From contig JAIOZA010000006.1 in assembly GCA_021740825.1 (NCBI GenBank), positions 45,810 to 109,809 of the forward strand: 64,000 nucleotides of DNA, written 5' to 3'. The notes beneath the pieces were generated by a model. That model worked only from the letters and a program-made list of their open reading frames with translations, did no database searches and had not been told where the DNA came from. Position 1 is the first letter of the stretch. The number at the start of each line of letters is the position of its first letter. The stretch is from Bacteroidia bacterium (lineage in GTDB: Bacteria > Bacteroidota > Bacteroidia > B-17B0 > Aurantibacillaceae). Positions 9,707 to 19,596 of this stretch are shown here, piece after piece. The translations under genes were made by a program, and so were the position numbers.

Positions 9707-10344
9707 TTTTAAGTTTAATATATCAAGCCATCGTTATTGTTTTACTCCTTACGTTTTCGTTTGGACCAGCTTTTTTTGCCCTAATAAATACAGGTATTAA
9801 ATTTGGTTATAGAACAGGATCATTTTTAGCATTAGGTGTAGTGATGAGCGATTTTTTTTTATGTCTATTAGTATGTCTTCTCGTTCATTTTGGAATGGCT
9901 AATCTTTTGCATTCTGAAAAAGCTCAAACTTTTTTCGCCATCATTGGTGGCATTATATTAATTGTATTTGGGGCCTTTTTCTTTAAAAAACAACCTGTAA
10001 AAACAGATGAAATTATTGATATTGAAAATCAATTACCTAGTCCTAAATTAATGCTTTTAAAGGGTTTTTTGCTGAATCTTTTTAATCCAACAGTATGGTT
10101 ACTTTGGCTAGCTAACGTAACTGCAATTAGTAAAACATTAGAATATTCTCTTATTAAAATGATTTTATTTTTTAGCATTGTTTTAGGAGCCGTTTTATTA
10201 GTGGAATTATTTAAAGTAAAATTAGCAGGAAAAATAAAAAATTATTTAACTGATAAAATTATGACTATTGTTAATTACATTACGGGTTCAGCATTAATTA
10301 TATTTGGGCTCATTTTAATTTATAATCACTATTTTAATAAATAA
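9703..10344 (+). CDS. LysE family translocator
   Basis: GPAFFALINTGIKFGYRTGSFLALGVVMSDF; LLKGFLLNLFNPTVWLLWLANV; multiple TM segments; TTG start overlaps the GH3 stop codon. Confidence 0.87.
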   Translation: MILSLIYQAIVIVLLLTFSFGPAFFALINTGIKFGYRTGSFLALGVVMSDFFLCLLVCLLVHFGMANLLHSEKAQTFFAIIGGIILIVFGAFFFKKQPVKTDEIIDIENQLPSPKLMLLKGFLLNLFNPTVWLLWLANVTAISKTLEYSLIKMILFFSIVLGAVLLVELFKVKLAGKIKNYLTDKIMTIVNYITGSALIIFGLILIYNHYFNK

Positions 10345-10619
10345 TGGCCACTAATACATTTGATGAGTTACGAAAAAAGTTAGAAGAGAGTATAAAATCT
10401 TTTCCATATATCTATATGTTTAAGTTCATTATTAAATCAGATAATAGAACTATGGCTTTAGTAGAAGCAATATTTGATAATGATGCTGATATTATTCAAA
10501 AACAATCTTCTAAAGGGAATTATATAAGTATTACAGTAAAGCAGGTTGTGATGAGTGTTGATGAGATTATTGATATTTATGAAAAAGCTGCAGTAATTGA
10601 AGGTGTAATTTCCTTATAA
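10344..10619 (+). CDS. DUF493 family protein (YbeD-like)
   Basis: 91 aa; FPYIYMFKFIIKSDN...SSKGNYISITVKQVVMSVDEIIDIYEKA. Confidence 0.8.
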   Translation: MATNTFDELRKKLEESIKSFPYIYMFKFIIKSDNRTMALVEAIFDNDADIIQKQSSKGNYISITVKQVVMSVDEIIDIYEKAAVIEGVISL

Positions 10620-11494
10620 TGGCTATTTTTCAGTTACAAAATAATTTGTTATCTATTAAGGTAAGTTCACTTGGTGCAGAATTATGTTCAGTGTTTTCTA
10701 AAGAAACAAACATTGAATACATTTGGCAAGCAGATGAAACTGTTTGGGCTAGACATGCTCCAAATTTATTTCCAATTGTTGGTAAATTAAAAGATGGAGA
10801 ATTTATATATCAAACTAAGTCATATCAATTATCTCAACATGGTTTTGCAAGAGATAGTGAATTTATATGCATTGAGCAGGCTGATGATTATTTATTTTTT
10901 GAGCTTAAAGCTTCGGAGCAAAGTTTAAGAATTTATCCATTTCAATTTAGTTTTCAAATTAAATATAAATTGATTGGAAATGATTTGGAAATAAGTTACT
11001 CAGTTTTAAATCCTGATAATTGTGATTTATATTTTTCTTTTGGCGCTCATCCAGCATTTAATTGTCCTTTACAATCAAATGAATCATTTAGTGATTACGA
11101 ATTAGTTTTTCCATTTAAAGAGTCGTTAATTATTAACAAATTAAACGATGGTTTGATTTCGTCTCAAACAAAATCAATAGATTTAATTCATCATAAACTA
11201 AGCGTATCAAAACAGTTATTTGATAATGATGCTTTGGTTTTTATGAATTCGCAAATTGATGAAGTTCATTTAGTTTCAAGAAAAACAAATCATGGCGTAG
11301 CACTTACGTCAAAAAATTGGCCTTCTTTTGGAATTTGGACTAAAAAAAATACAGAGCAATTTGTTTGTTTAGAACCTTGGTATGGAATTGCGGATAGCGT
11401 TAATACAAATAAAAATATACTTGAAAAAACTGGTATAATTAAATTAGAATCAAATTGTAAATTTAATGCCTCATTTACCATTTCTTTTTTTTGA
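10619..11494 (+). CDS. Aldose 1-epimerase family protein
   Basis: LGAELCSVFSKETNIEYIWQADETVWARHAPNLFPIVGKLKDG; SFGAHPAFNCPL; CLEPWYGIADS. Confidence 0.92.
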   Translation: MAIFQLQNNLLSIKVSSLGAELCSVFSKETNIEYIWQADETVWARHAPNLFPIVGKLKDGEFIYQTKSYQLSQHGFARDSEFICIEQADDYLFFELKASEQSLRIYPFQFSFQIKYKLIGNDLEISYSVLNPDNCDLYFSFGAHPAFNCPLQSNESFSDYELVFPFKESLIINKLNDGLISSQTKSIDLIHHKLSVSKQLFDNDALVFMNSQIDEVHLVSRKTNHGVALTSKNWPSFGIWTKKNTEQFVCLEPWYGIADSVNTNKNILEKTGIIKLESNCKFNASFTISFF

Positions 11495-11612
11495 TAAAAG
11501 AACTTTGCATTAAATTCTAAATAATTGTTTTGTAGAATTTAAACGCTAAAACAATAAGTAAAATGAATTAAATATATTTTATTAAATTTATACGTTAAAT
11601 ATTTTTATTAAA

Positions 11613-12194
11613 ATGATACAACACATTAAATCTCGCATACAAGCATCTATCGATTTAAAAACATCTTTGTTATCAAACGATGTTATTCTTAATACATTTC
11701 AATCTATCGTTAACGATATTGTAACTTGCTACAAAAACGATGGTAAAGTTTTATGGGCAGGAAATGGCGGTTCTGCAGCAGATGCTCAGCATTTAGCAGC
11801 AGAATTAACCGGGCGTTTTTATTACGACAGACCACCTTTATTTAGTGAAGCATTACATGTAAATACAAGTTATACAACAGCAGTTGCAAATGATTATAGT
11901 TATGATGTTATTTTTAGTCGTTTAACTAAAGCAATGGGTCGCAAAGGTGATGTGTTAATTGGATTATCTACCAGTGGAAATTCAACAAATGTTATTAAAG
12001 CCTTAGAAGTTGCTAATGAAATTGGTATGGTAACCGTTGCATTTACTGGTGAAACAGGTGGTAAAATGAAAGACTACGCTAAGTATTTAGTAAATATTCC
12101 ATCTAAAGATACACCTCGTATTCAGGAATGTCATATGATTTTAGGACATACTATTTGTGAGTTAGTAGAGATTGCTTTATTTCCTAAGCTATAA
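11613..12194 (+). CDS. gmhA: Sedoheptulose-7-phosphate isomerase (SIS domain)
   Basis: LWAGNGGSAADAQHLAAELTGRF; LIGLSTSGNSTNV; QECHMILGHTICELVE. Confidence 0.93.
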   Translation: MIQHIKSRIQASIDLKTSLLSNDVILNTFQSIVNDIVTCYKNDGKVLWAGNGGSAADAQHLAAELTGRFYYDRPPLFSEALHVNTSYTTAVANDYSYDVIFSRLTKAMGRKGDVLIGLSTSGNSTNVIKALEVANEIGMVTVAFTGETGGKMKDYAKYLVNIPSKDTPRIQECHMILGHTICELVEIALFPKL

Positions 12195-12200
12195 TATACT

Positions 12201-12914
12201 TTGCTAAAAGAAGCAATCATATTAGCTGGTGGATTTGGAACACGTTTGCAAGCAGTTGTAAAAGATGTACCAAAACCAATGGCTCCAATTAACAATGAGC
12301 CTTTTTTGAATTATATTTTCCCTTATTTAAAGCATTATAATATTGAACATGTTGTTTTGTCTACTGGTTATTTGTCAGAAAAAATTTCTGAGTATTATAA
12401 AAATGAATACAAGGGTATAAAAATATCTTATACGAAAGAAGTTAATCCTTTAGGAACGGGAGGCGGTATTCGTTTAGCATTAGAAAAATGCTTTACTGAT
12501 AATGTGTTGGTGCTAAATGGAGATTCTTTTTTTGATGTTGATCTTAATTCATATTATAAACAACATAGTATTTTAAAATCTAATTGTTCGTTAGCGCTTA
12601 GAAGCATTAACAATGCCGCTCGATATGGCACAATAAAATTGGATGATACATTTGTTATAAAAGCATTTAAAGAAAAAGATAATGTTGAATTACCAGGCTT
12701 AATTAATGGTGGAGTTTATATATTAAATAGAGAATTGTTTTTAAATGAAACAGAAGAAAATATAACGTTCTCAATTGAAAAAGATTTTTTTGAGAAACGA
12801 ATTGATCAATTAAAAATTTTAGGATTTGAATATCAGGGTTATTTTATTGACATTGGTATTCCTGAAGATTATAAAAAAGCACAAATAGATTTTCTCAATT
12901 TTAAGTATAAATAG
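12201..12914 (+). CDS. hddC: Nucleotidyltransferase, D-glycero-alpha-D-manno-heptose 1-phosphate guanylyltransferase-like
   Basis: AIILAGGFGTRLQAVVKDVPKPMAPINNEPFL; GTGGGIRLAL; VLNGDSFFDVD; next to gmhA; TTG start. Confidence 0.85.
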   Translation: MLKEAIILAGGFGTRLQAVVKDVPKPMAPINNEPFLNYIFPYLKHYNIEHVVLSTGYLSEKISEYYKNEYKGIKISYTKEVNPLGTGGGIRLALEKCFTDNVLVLNGDSFFDVDLNSYYKQHSILKSNCSLALRSINNAARYGTIKLDDTFVIKAFKEKDNVELPGLINGGVYILNRELFLNETEENITFSIEKDFFEKRIDQLKILGFEYQGYFIDIGIPEDYKKAQIDFLNFKYK

Positions 12915-12939
12915 AGTGAAAGTAGTTAAGTAGTATTTT

Positions 12940-13080
12940 TTAACCACATAAAAACATAGAAAAGCTAAATGAAAAGTAATTAGGTAGAAAAAATGTTTTT
13001 GCACATAGTTTACTATGTAAAAAGCTTAGCTTCTATGTAGCGACTTAAAAAAATAAAAATCTATGTGACTATGTGGTTAA
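12940..13080. repeat. Long imperfect inverted repeat (ttaaccacata...tatgtggttaa)
   Basis: Outer arms ttaaccacataaaaacataga / tctatgtgactatgtggttaa, inner copies cacatagtttactatgt, between hddC and the HAD gene. Confidence 0.85.
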
Positions 13081-13107
13081 ATTTTTTATATTCATAATAA
13101 TGTTAAA

Positions 13108-13662
13108 ATGACTTTAAAAGATTTACATATAGATAATACCTGGACTCTTTTTTTAGATAGAGATGGTGTTATTAATAAAAAATTAGAAAATGATTATGTT
13201 AAACATACTTCTGAATTTGAATTTATTGATGGCGTTTTAAATGCCTTGCGAATGTTAGATTCCATTTTTGGAAAGATTGTAGTTGTTACAAATCAGCAGT
13301 GTATTGGCAAACGAATTATTTATCCTGAGGATTTAGAATTGATTCATCAAAATATGTTGTATGAGATTTTTTATTTAAAAGGACGTATTGATAAAATTTA
13401 TTATTCACCATATTTAGCATCCGAAAATCATCCTACTCGTAAACCAGGAATTGGAATGGCTTTGCAAGCACAAAAAGATTTTCCAAGTATTGATTTTGAG
13501 AAATCTATAATCGTTGGTGATAGTTTAAGTGATATGGAATTTGGTAGAAACGCGGGAATGAAAACTGTATATATTAGCAACGAACCAAAAGAGGACAAGC
13601 GTATTGATTTTAATTTTAAATCATTAATTTATTTTGCGCACACATTAACTGTTAATTTGTAA
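13108..13662 (+). CDS. gmhB: HAD-IIIA family phosphatase, GmhB-like
   Basis: LFLDRDGVINKKL, VVTNQQCIGKRI, RKPGIGMALQAQKDFP, IIVGDSLSDMEFGRNAGM. Confidence 0.82.
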   Translation: MTLKDLHIDNTWTLFLDRDGVINKKLENDYVKHTSEFEFIDGVLNALRMLDSIFGKIVVVTNQQCIGKRIIYPEDLELIHQNMLYEIFYLKGRIDKIYYSPYLASENHPTRKPGIGMALQAQKDFPSIDFEKSIIVGDSLSDMEFGRNAGMKTVYISNEPKEDKRIDFNFKSLIYFAHTLTVNL

Positions 13663-13664
13663 TT

Positions 13665-14417
13665 GTGAAAGTATCAATTATAACTATAACATATAATAGC
13701 GAAGCTACGCTCAAAGACACGATTGAATCTGTAGTTAATCAAACTTACGGTGATATTGAATATATTATAGTAGATGGAAAATCAACAGATAATACATTAT
13801 CAATTATTCAATCTTATAAAGATAAAATATCAAAAGTAATTTCCGAAAAAGATCAAGGTTTATATGATGCGCTTAATAAAGGAATTGCTTTAGCAACTGG
13901 AGATTTAATTGGGATTATTCATAGTGATGATTTTTATACCAATAATTTTGTGATTGAAAAAATTGTAAAATCCATTGAAGAAAATAATTCAGATGCTGTT
14001 TATGCAGATTTATATTATGTAGATAAAGTGTATACGAATAAGATTTTTAGAAAATGGAAATCGGGAAATTATACTTACGGACAATTTATAAATGGCTGGA
14101 TGCCACCACATCCAACCTTTTTTGCAAAGCGCAGCTGCTATGAAAAATTTGGAAGCTTTAATTTAAGTTTTGTTTCAGCTGCTGATTACGAATTAATGCT
14201 ACGCTTTATTCATAAGCACAAAATTAACATCTCGTACTTACCTGAATTCATTGTTAAAATGAGAGTTGGAGGAAAAAGCAATGTCACTTTAAATAACAGA
14301 TTAAGAGCTAATAAGGAAGATAGAAAAGCATGGATTGTAAATGGACTAATACCCAAATTTTACACCTTGTACCTTAAGCCACTTAGAAAAATCATCCAAT
14401 TATTTACAAGTAGTTGA
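13665..14417 (+). CDS. Glycosyltransferase family 2
   Basis: VSIITITYNSEATLKDTIESVVNQTYGDIEYIIVDGKSTDNT; GIIHSDDFY; GTG start. Confidence 0.93.
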   Translation: MKVSIITITYNSEATLKDTIESVVNQTYGDIEYIIVDGKSTDNTLSIIQSYKDKISKVISEKDQGLYDALNKGIALATGDLIGIIHSDDFYTNNFVIEKIVKSIEENNSDAVYADLYYVDKVYTNKIFRKWKSGNYTYGQFINGWMPPHPTFFAKRSCYEKFGSFNLSFVSAADYELMLRFIHKHKINISYLPEFIVKMRVGGKSNVTLNNRLRANKEDRKAWIVNGLIPKFYTLYLKPLRKIIQLFTSS

Positions 14418-14467
14418 ATTTTGCGCTTAAAAAAAATACTTAAAGTTTGCTATAAGATTAAATCAAA

Positions 14468-16933
14468 CTAATTAATGTAAACTTTTTTTGTAGTTTGTCC
14501 ATTTGCATTAGTTACCTTGACAATGACTATTTGATTGTGTACATCTTTAAAATCTAAATAGGTTACATTTTCCAAACCTTCAATTTCTTTGTCATTAATT
14601 ATTTTTTGTCCCATCAAATTATATGCACTTATAACAGACTTCATATTTTTTTCAAATTTAGTTTTTACAAATACACCGGCAGTTCCATCTTGACCAATTA
14701 GGACATTATTATTATTTATATTATTGGTATTAACCGATGTTACTGTTTGATCAAGACAAATAGTTAATTCAAAACGAGCTGCTTGAGTAGTATCATTAAT
14801 GTTACAGATATAAGAACCTGTTCTTAAATCATGAGAAACGTTTAATAATTTATCAAATAATGATACGCAAGCATTACCCGGTAAGTTTTGTATATCAATG
14901 GGCGATATAGTGTACTGACCGGTTACCTGAGCTCTTGCAATTACAGGTATGACTAAATCTGTTGTAAAAATATCTGATAAACTATTTATAGCATAATCTT
15001 GATTTCCAGCAACGGTGGCAATATTAGTGTACTGCGAATAAGTAGGACCTGTGCCTGCATAACCAGGAGTTCCATACATTTTATAACAATCTAAAGGTAA
15101 GTCGTAACCCGGAGTTCCATTAGGATGTAATCTGATATATGTATTATCATAATCTCCTAAAAAACCTGTAATACCTAATTGAAACACAGCACCAATTACA
15201 AGCGATGAAGTTTGGCTAGGTGACATTGTTTTTTGAATATTTCGTGTTGATGTTACACTAGAGACATCCTTATTTGATTCATTAAAAGTAATCGATGCAA
15301 CACCATTTGCATAAAACCCTTGACCCATCGGTATAATATTACTTGGTATACCCCCATTTTGTGCTATATAACTCATGCTAACAGGATCATAACAATTTAT
15401 GCCACCCATTCCAGGATTACTTCCTTGTAAACTAGCTAAGGAAAGTGGACAAGCGTATGGATTTGCAGCAAATCTGCTTGGGCTAGTTACAGGTCCAGTA
15501 ACCGCAGCACCAATATCAGTTTGAGTAACATTTTGAGCAGTTGTTAAACTAGTTCCAACATAGGCCCAAAATCCTTCACCAGGAGTTAAAGGCGTGCCAC
15601 TAGATAATTCTACAAATGTAAGATCATCTCCTGAAGGATTGCTTTGTATAGAGCAAAATGGTGTAGGTTGAATTGCAGTTGGATCATAAATACATCCAAC
15701 ACATGTCATTGCAAAATCTGTTGTACTGCCGCTGCCACCATCCCAATCTGCAACCGTCAACCCAGAAATGCCAGGTGCGCCTAATGTTCTCCAACCTGCT
15801 ACTGTGCCTGGAATAAAATTTTCTACAATAATATTACCGGTAATAGCTCCAGTTGCACCAACAACCCCTATACGAGAATGCTGCCCAGAGCTGTTTTTTA
15901 ATTTAACATTACCTCCGCTTGCAATAGTTCCCGCGGTTGGAGTAATTGAATTGATAATATCCAAAGGACTACCAAGCGTTAAAGTTTCCCCTCCTCTATT
16001 AAGTGTTAAATCATAGATGCTAGGAGATAAAAGTAAACTGCCTGTAAAAGCACCAGTACCGCCAATACTAAGACTAGTAGTATTAGAACTTGTAATTGAT
16101 CCGCTAAATTTAGTTTTAGATTTACTGTTAATTGTTAATGACTTACCTGCAATATTTAATGTACCAGCTTCTATACTAAAAATACTCGAAGTGCTAGCAT
16201 TAACACCTAAATTAGAATTTAAAGTCACGGATGATCCAGGGCAATTTACTGAAAACGTTCGCACTACCTCAAAACCACTTGTAAATGCAATAGTAGATGA
16301 ACCATTAATAATTAATTGAGCTGTTGTTGCAGCAGCTGTAACAGATGCAGCGGCCAATCCCTTAAAAGTACCAGTACCAGAACAACTTGCAGAATTAACT
16401 ATTGTTAGCTTTTTACCATTTAAATCTAATTCAGCACCAGAATTAATTGTTAAAGTACTAGCGGTTGTGTTACTACCACCAAGTTTAGTTACCGAATTAA
16501 TAGTGAGAATATTAAAAGTGCATGGCGGAACACTTGAAGTTGTCTGATAATTAACTTCGCCACTTAGAGTAGCTGCAAATCTTATCGGCAGAGCTGCAGT
16601 TGAAGTAATTGTAACAGTAGCAGTATTCATAACATTAACTACTCCGAAAAGAGTCGACGTAATAGATTTAGTACCATCAATTGTGAAATGAACACCCCCT
16701 TCAACAATTACATCTTCAGTTACATCCCAATCTGCATCTAAAGTGACTGCAGCAGTATTTTTTATATGAAAATTTCCTGCTGCAAAATCAACAGGTGGAG
16801 TCACTCCATCAAATTGATCGACCCAACTATTTACATCAGTGATGTCTCCAGTTCCGATGTAGTCATAATCTGTACCTTGTGAAAAAGAATTAAAACTAAA
16901 TATTGTAATTAATAATGTAAGTAATTGTTTCAT
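14468..16933 (-). CDS. Large secreted protein with C-terminal T9SS type A-like sorting domain
   Basis: Signal peptide; Ser/Thr-rich beta-repeat N-terminal half; C-terminal ...SAYNLMGQKIINDKEIEGLENVTYLDFKDVHNQIVIVKVTNANGQTTKKVYIN. Confidence 0.85.
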   Translation of the reverse strand: MKQLLTLLITIFSFNSFSQGTDYDYIGTGDITDVNSWVDQFDGVTPPVDFAAGNFHIKNTAAVTLDADWDVTEDVIVEGGVHFTIDGTKSITSTLFGVVNVMNTATVTITSTAALPIRFAATLSGEVNYQTTSSVPPCTFNILTINSVTKLGGSNTTASTLTINSGAELDLNGKKLTIVNSASCSGTGTFKGLAAASVTAAATTAQLIINGSSTIAFTSGFEVVRTFSVNCPGSSVTLNSNLGVNASTSSIFSIEAGTLNIAGKSLTINSKSKTKFSGSITSSNTTSLSIGGTGAFTGSLLLSPSIYDLTLNRGGETLTLGSPLDIINSITPTAGTIASGGNVKLKNSSGQHSRIGVVGATGAITGNIIVENFIPGTVAGWRTLGAPGISGLTVADWDGGSGSTTDFAMTCVGCIYDPTAIQPTPFCSIQSNPSGDDLTFVELSSGTPLTPGEGFWAYVGTSLTTAQNVTQTDIGAAVTGPVTSPSRFAANPYACPLSLASLQGSNPGMGGINCYDPVSMSYIAQNGGIPSNIIPMGQGFYANGVASITFNESNKDVSSVTSTRNIQKTMSPSQTSSLVIGAVFQLGITGFLGDYDNTYIRLHPNGTPGYDLPLDCYKMYGTPGYAGTGPTYSQYTNIATVAGNQDYAINSLSDIFTTDLVIPVIARAQVTGQYTISPIDIQNLPGNACVSLFDKLLNVSHDLRTGSYICNINDTTQAARFELTICLDQTVTSVNTNNINNNNVLIGQDGTAGVFVKTKFEKNMKSVISAYNLMGQKIINDKEIEGLENVTYLDFKDVHNQIVIVKVTNANGQTTKKVYIN

Positions 16934-17087
16934 AATATTTTTTTATTGTAAATATAATTCCATTGTCAGTAATCTGCAATACAATTTTTACAATTTAGTA
17001 CAAAAATTAACAATAATGTAAATTATCTTGCGAAAAATTCTTTCAAAATGTAAAAAACAGAAAATTATTTCTTTTTGATCAGGTTAT

Positions 17088-17399
17088 TTATGCTTGAGCT
17101 GTTGGTCCGCCAAAGCTTAATGGCAATGCGTTCATTTCGCTATCTTTAATTTTACCATGCATTTGCTCATATTTTTGAACGTTTTCTGCTAACGCTTTCA
17201 TTAAACGTTTAGCATGTTGTGGCGTTAAAACAATACGCGATTTTACTTTTGCCTTTGGCACACCAGGCATCACTCTTATAAAATCAACCACAAACTCAGT
17301 TGGAGAATGTGTAATAATGGCAAGGTTTGAATAAGTTCCTTCTGCAATTTCTTCAGATAATTCAATATTTAATTGATTTTCAGGATTTTGATTTTCCAT
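17088..17399 (-). CDS. DUF3467 family protein
   Basis: YSNLAIITHSPTEFVVDFIRVMPGVPKAKVKSRIVLTPQHAKRLMKALAENV. Confidence 0.88.
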   Translation of the reverse strand: MENQNPENQLNIELSEEIAEGTYSNLAIITHSPTEFVVDFIRVMPGVPKAKVKSRIVLTPQHAKRLMKALAENVQKYEQMHGKIKDSEMNALPLSFGGPTAQA

Positions 17400-17451
17400 G
17401 GTTTATTTTTTAATAAAGATAAGATTAATTTTAAATTGGATTGGTTAAAAA

Positions 17452-17551
17452 TAGAACGCTGATTTTTATGATTATTAAGCTAAAAATTACTTTATGAACA
17501 ATATTGAACTAATCATATTTAATCATAACCATCTGTGTTATCAGCGTTCTA
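17452..17551. repeat. Imperfect inverted repeat between htpG and the DUF3467 gene
   Basis: tagaacgctgat...tatgattatt / aatcatatttaatcata...atcagcgttcta; one arm lacks about 9 nt present in the other. Confidence 0.8.
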
Positions 17552-17559
17552 TAAAAAAT

Positions 17560-19461
17560 TTAATTAATCATCTCAACACTACGCTTAACAAACTTGGTTA
17601 ACTCTTCGCCTTTAAGCAAACCTTGCGCTAATAAGGCTAAATCGGCTGCTTGCTTTGCTAACTGACTTTGTTTTTCTGTGTTAGCTTCAGCCATTATTTT
17701 AGTAATTAAAGGATGATTTGCATTCACAACTAAATTATACATATCGGGCATTGAACCATAAAAGTTCATTCCTCCGCCTCCACCCATGGCTTGCATATCT
17801 TTCATACGGCGCATAAATTCAGGGCGAGTAATTAACATAGGCGAATCAGTTTCGCTTAAGCTTTCAAAAACAACGGAATATTTTTCTTTAGCAACAACAC
17901 CTTCAATAATTGGTTTTAATGTTTTTTGCTCATCTTCAGTTAATTTACAAATTTGTCCATCATCTTTTTTAATTAATTTTTCAACGGTATCGCTATCTAC
18001 GCGTACAAATTGCGTATTAGTTAATTTACTTTCTAGGTGATTAATTAAATGAGCATCTAATGGCGAATCCATTAATAAAACATCATATCCACGAGATTTT
18101 GCTGCATCTATGTAGGTATGTTGTTCGTCAATATTTGTAGCATATAAATAAACTACTTTATTGTCTTTATCCGTTTGATTCGCTTTTACATGCGCTTCGT
18201 ATTCATCTAAAGTAAATGCTTTTGCTTCGGTATTTTTAACAAGAGAAAATTTTGCAGCTTTTTCATAAAATTTCTCGTCGCTAATCATTCCGTATTGCAC
18301 AAATATTTTAACATCGTCCCACTTAGCTTCAAAATCTGGTCTTTCTTTTTTAAAGATTTCTTCTAATTTATCGGCTACTTTTTTGGTAATGTGCGCCGAT
18401 ATTTTTTTAACATTGCTATCCGCTTGTAAATAACTACGACTAACGTTTAAAGGAATATCTGGACTATCAATCACTCCACGTAACATAGTTAAAAAATCAG
18501 GAACAATGTTTTCAACATTATCAGTAACAAAAACTTGGTTACTGTACAATTGAATACGATCTTTTGGAGCCTCAAACTTATTTGATAATTTAGGAAAATA
18601 TAAAATACCTGTTAAGTTAAATGGATAATCAACATTTAAATGAATATGAAACAAAGGTTCTTCAAACTGCATCGGATACAATTCTCGGTAAAATGCTTTG
18701 TAATCTTCATCTTTTAAATCAACTGGTTTTTTAACCCATAATGGAACAGGATTGTTGATGATGTTTTCGACTTGAATTTCCTCTTCTTTTTCATTTCCTT
18801 TTTCATCTTTTTCACCGCTAGGAACCCACTCTGATTTAGTGCCAAAAACAATTTCAATAGGTAAAAACTTACAATATTTTTTTAAGAGACCTTCAATTTT
18901 GCTATTCTCTAAAAACTCCAAGCTATCCTCGGCAACATGCAACACGATATCTGTTCCACGAGTTGTTTTAGTTTCAACTTCTTCAATTTGGTATTCCGGA
19001 CTTCCATCACATTCCCAACGAACCGATTTTGATCCTTCCTTATATGATAATGAGAAAATTTCAACTTTTTGAGCAACCATAAAAGCTGAATAAAACCCTA
19101 AACCAAAATGTCCAATTACGACGTTTTTGTCGACTTTATCTTGGTATTTTTGTACAAATTCCTCTGCACCACTAAATGCAATTTGAGTGATATATTTTTC
19201 AATTTCCTCTTTTGTCATACCAATACCTTTATCTTTAATAGTAATGGTTTTGGCTGTTTTATCAATTAGGACTTCAATTTTTAAATCACCTAATTCACCT
19301 TTGGCCTCTCCCATAGATGTTAGGGCTTTTAGTTTTTGAGTGGCATCAGTAGCGTTGCTTACTAATTCACGTAAGAAAATTTCGTTATCGCTGTAAAGAA
19401 ATTTCTTAATAATTGGGAAAATGTTTTCGGTTTGAACATTAATTTTACCAGTAGTGCTCAT
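17560..19461 (-). CDS. htpG: Molecular chaperone HtpG (Hsp90)
   Basis: FLRELVSNATDATQKL, DKGIGMTKEEI, GHFGLGFYSAFMVA, PLNVSRSYLQ. Confidence 0.97.
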   Translation of the reverse strand: MSTTGKINVQTENIFPIIKKFLYSDNEIFLRELVSNATDATQKLKALTSMGEAKGELGDLKIEVLIDKTAKTITIKDKGIGMTKEEIEKYITQIAFSGAEEFVQKYQDKVDKNVVIGHFGLGFYSAFMVAQKVEIFSLSYKEGSKSVRWECDGSPEYQIEEVETKTTRGTDIVLHVAEDSLEFLENSKIEGLLKKYCKFLPIEIVFGTKSEWVPSGEKDEKGNEKEEEIQVENIINNPVPLWVKKPVDLKDEDYKAFYRELYPMQFEEPLFHIHLNVDYPFNLTGILYFPKLSNKFEAPKDRIQLYSNQVFVTDNVENIVPDFLTMLRGVIDSPDIPLNVSRSYLQADSNVKKISAHITKKVADKLEEIFKKERPDFEAKWDDVKIFVQYGMISDEKFYEKAAKFSLVKNTEAKAFTLDEYEAHVKANQTDKDNKVVYLYATNIDEQHTYIDAAKSRGYDVLLMDSPLDAHLINHLESKLTNTQFVRVDSDTVEKLIKKDDGQICKLTEDEQKTLKPIIEGVVAKEKYSVVFESLSETDSPMLITRPEFMRRMKDMQAMGGGGGMNFYGSMPDMYNLVVNANHPLITKIMAEANTEKQSQLAKQAADLALLAQGLLKGEELTKFVKRSVEMIN

Positions 19462-19596
19462 TTTTAAATATATTTTTTGGTTAAGTTGATATTTTTTCAG
19501 TATTTATCAGTCAAAGGTTGTACCAATAGAATAAAAATGACAAAATGACAAAATTTTATCATTCTAAATTCAATGCTGATTGTACTTTTTGAAATC

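Noticed and set aside
15768-16319. Two consecutive + strand ORFs (82 and 100 aa) antisense to the T9SS cargo gene
   Set aside because: Low-complexity translations arising from Ser/Thr-rich repeats on the opposite strand.
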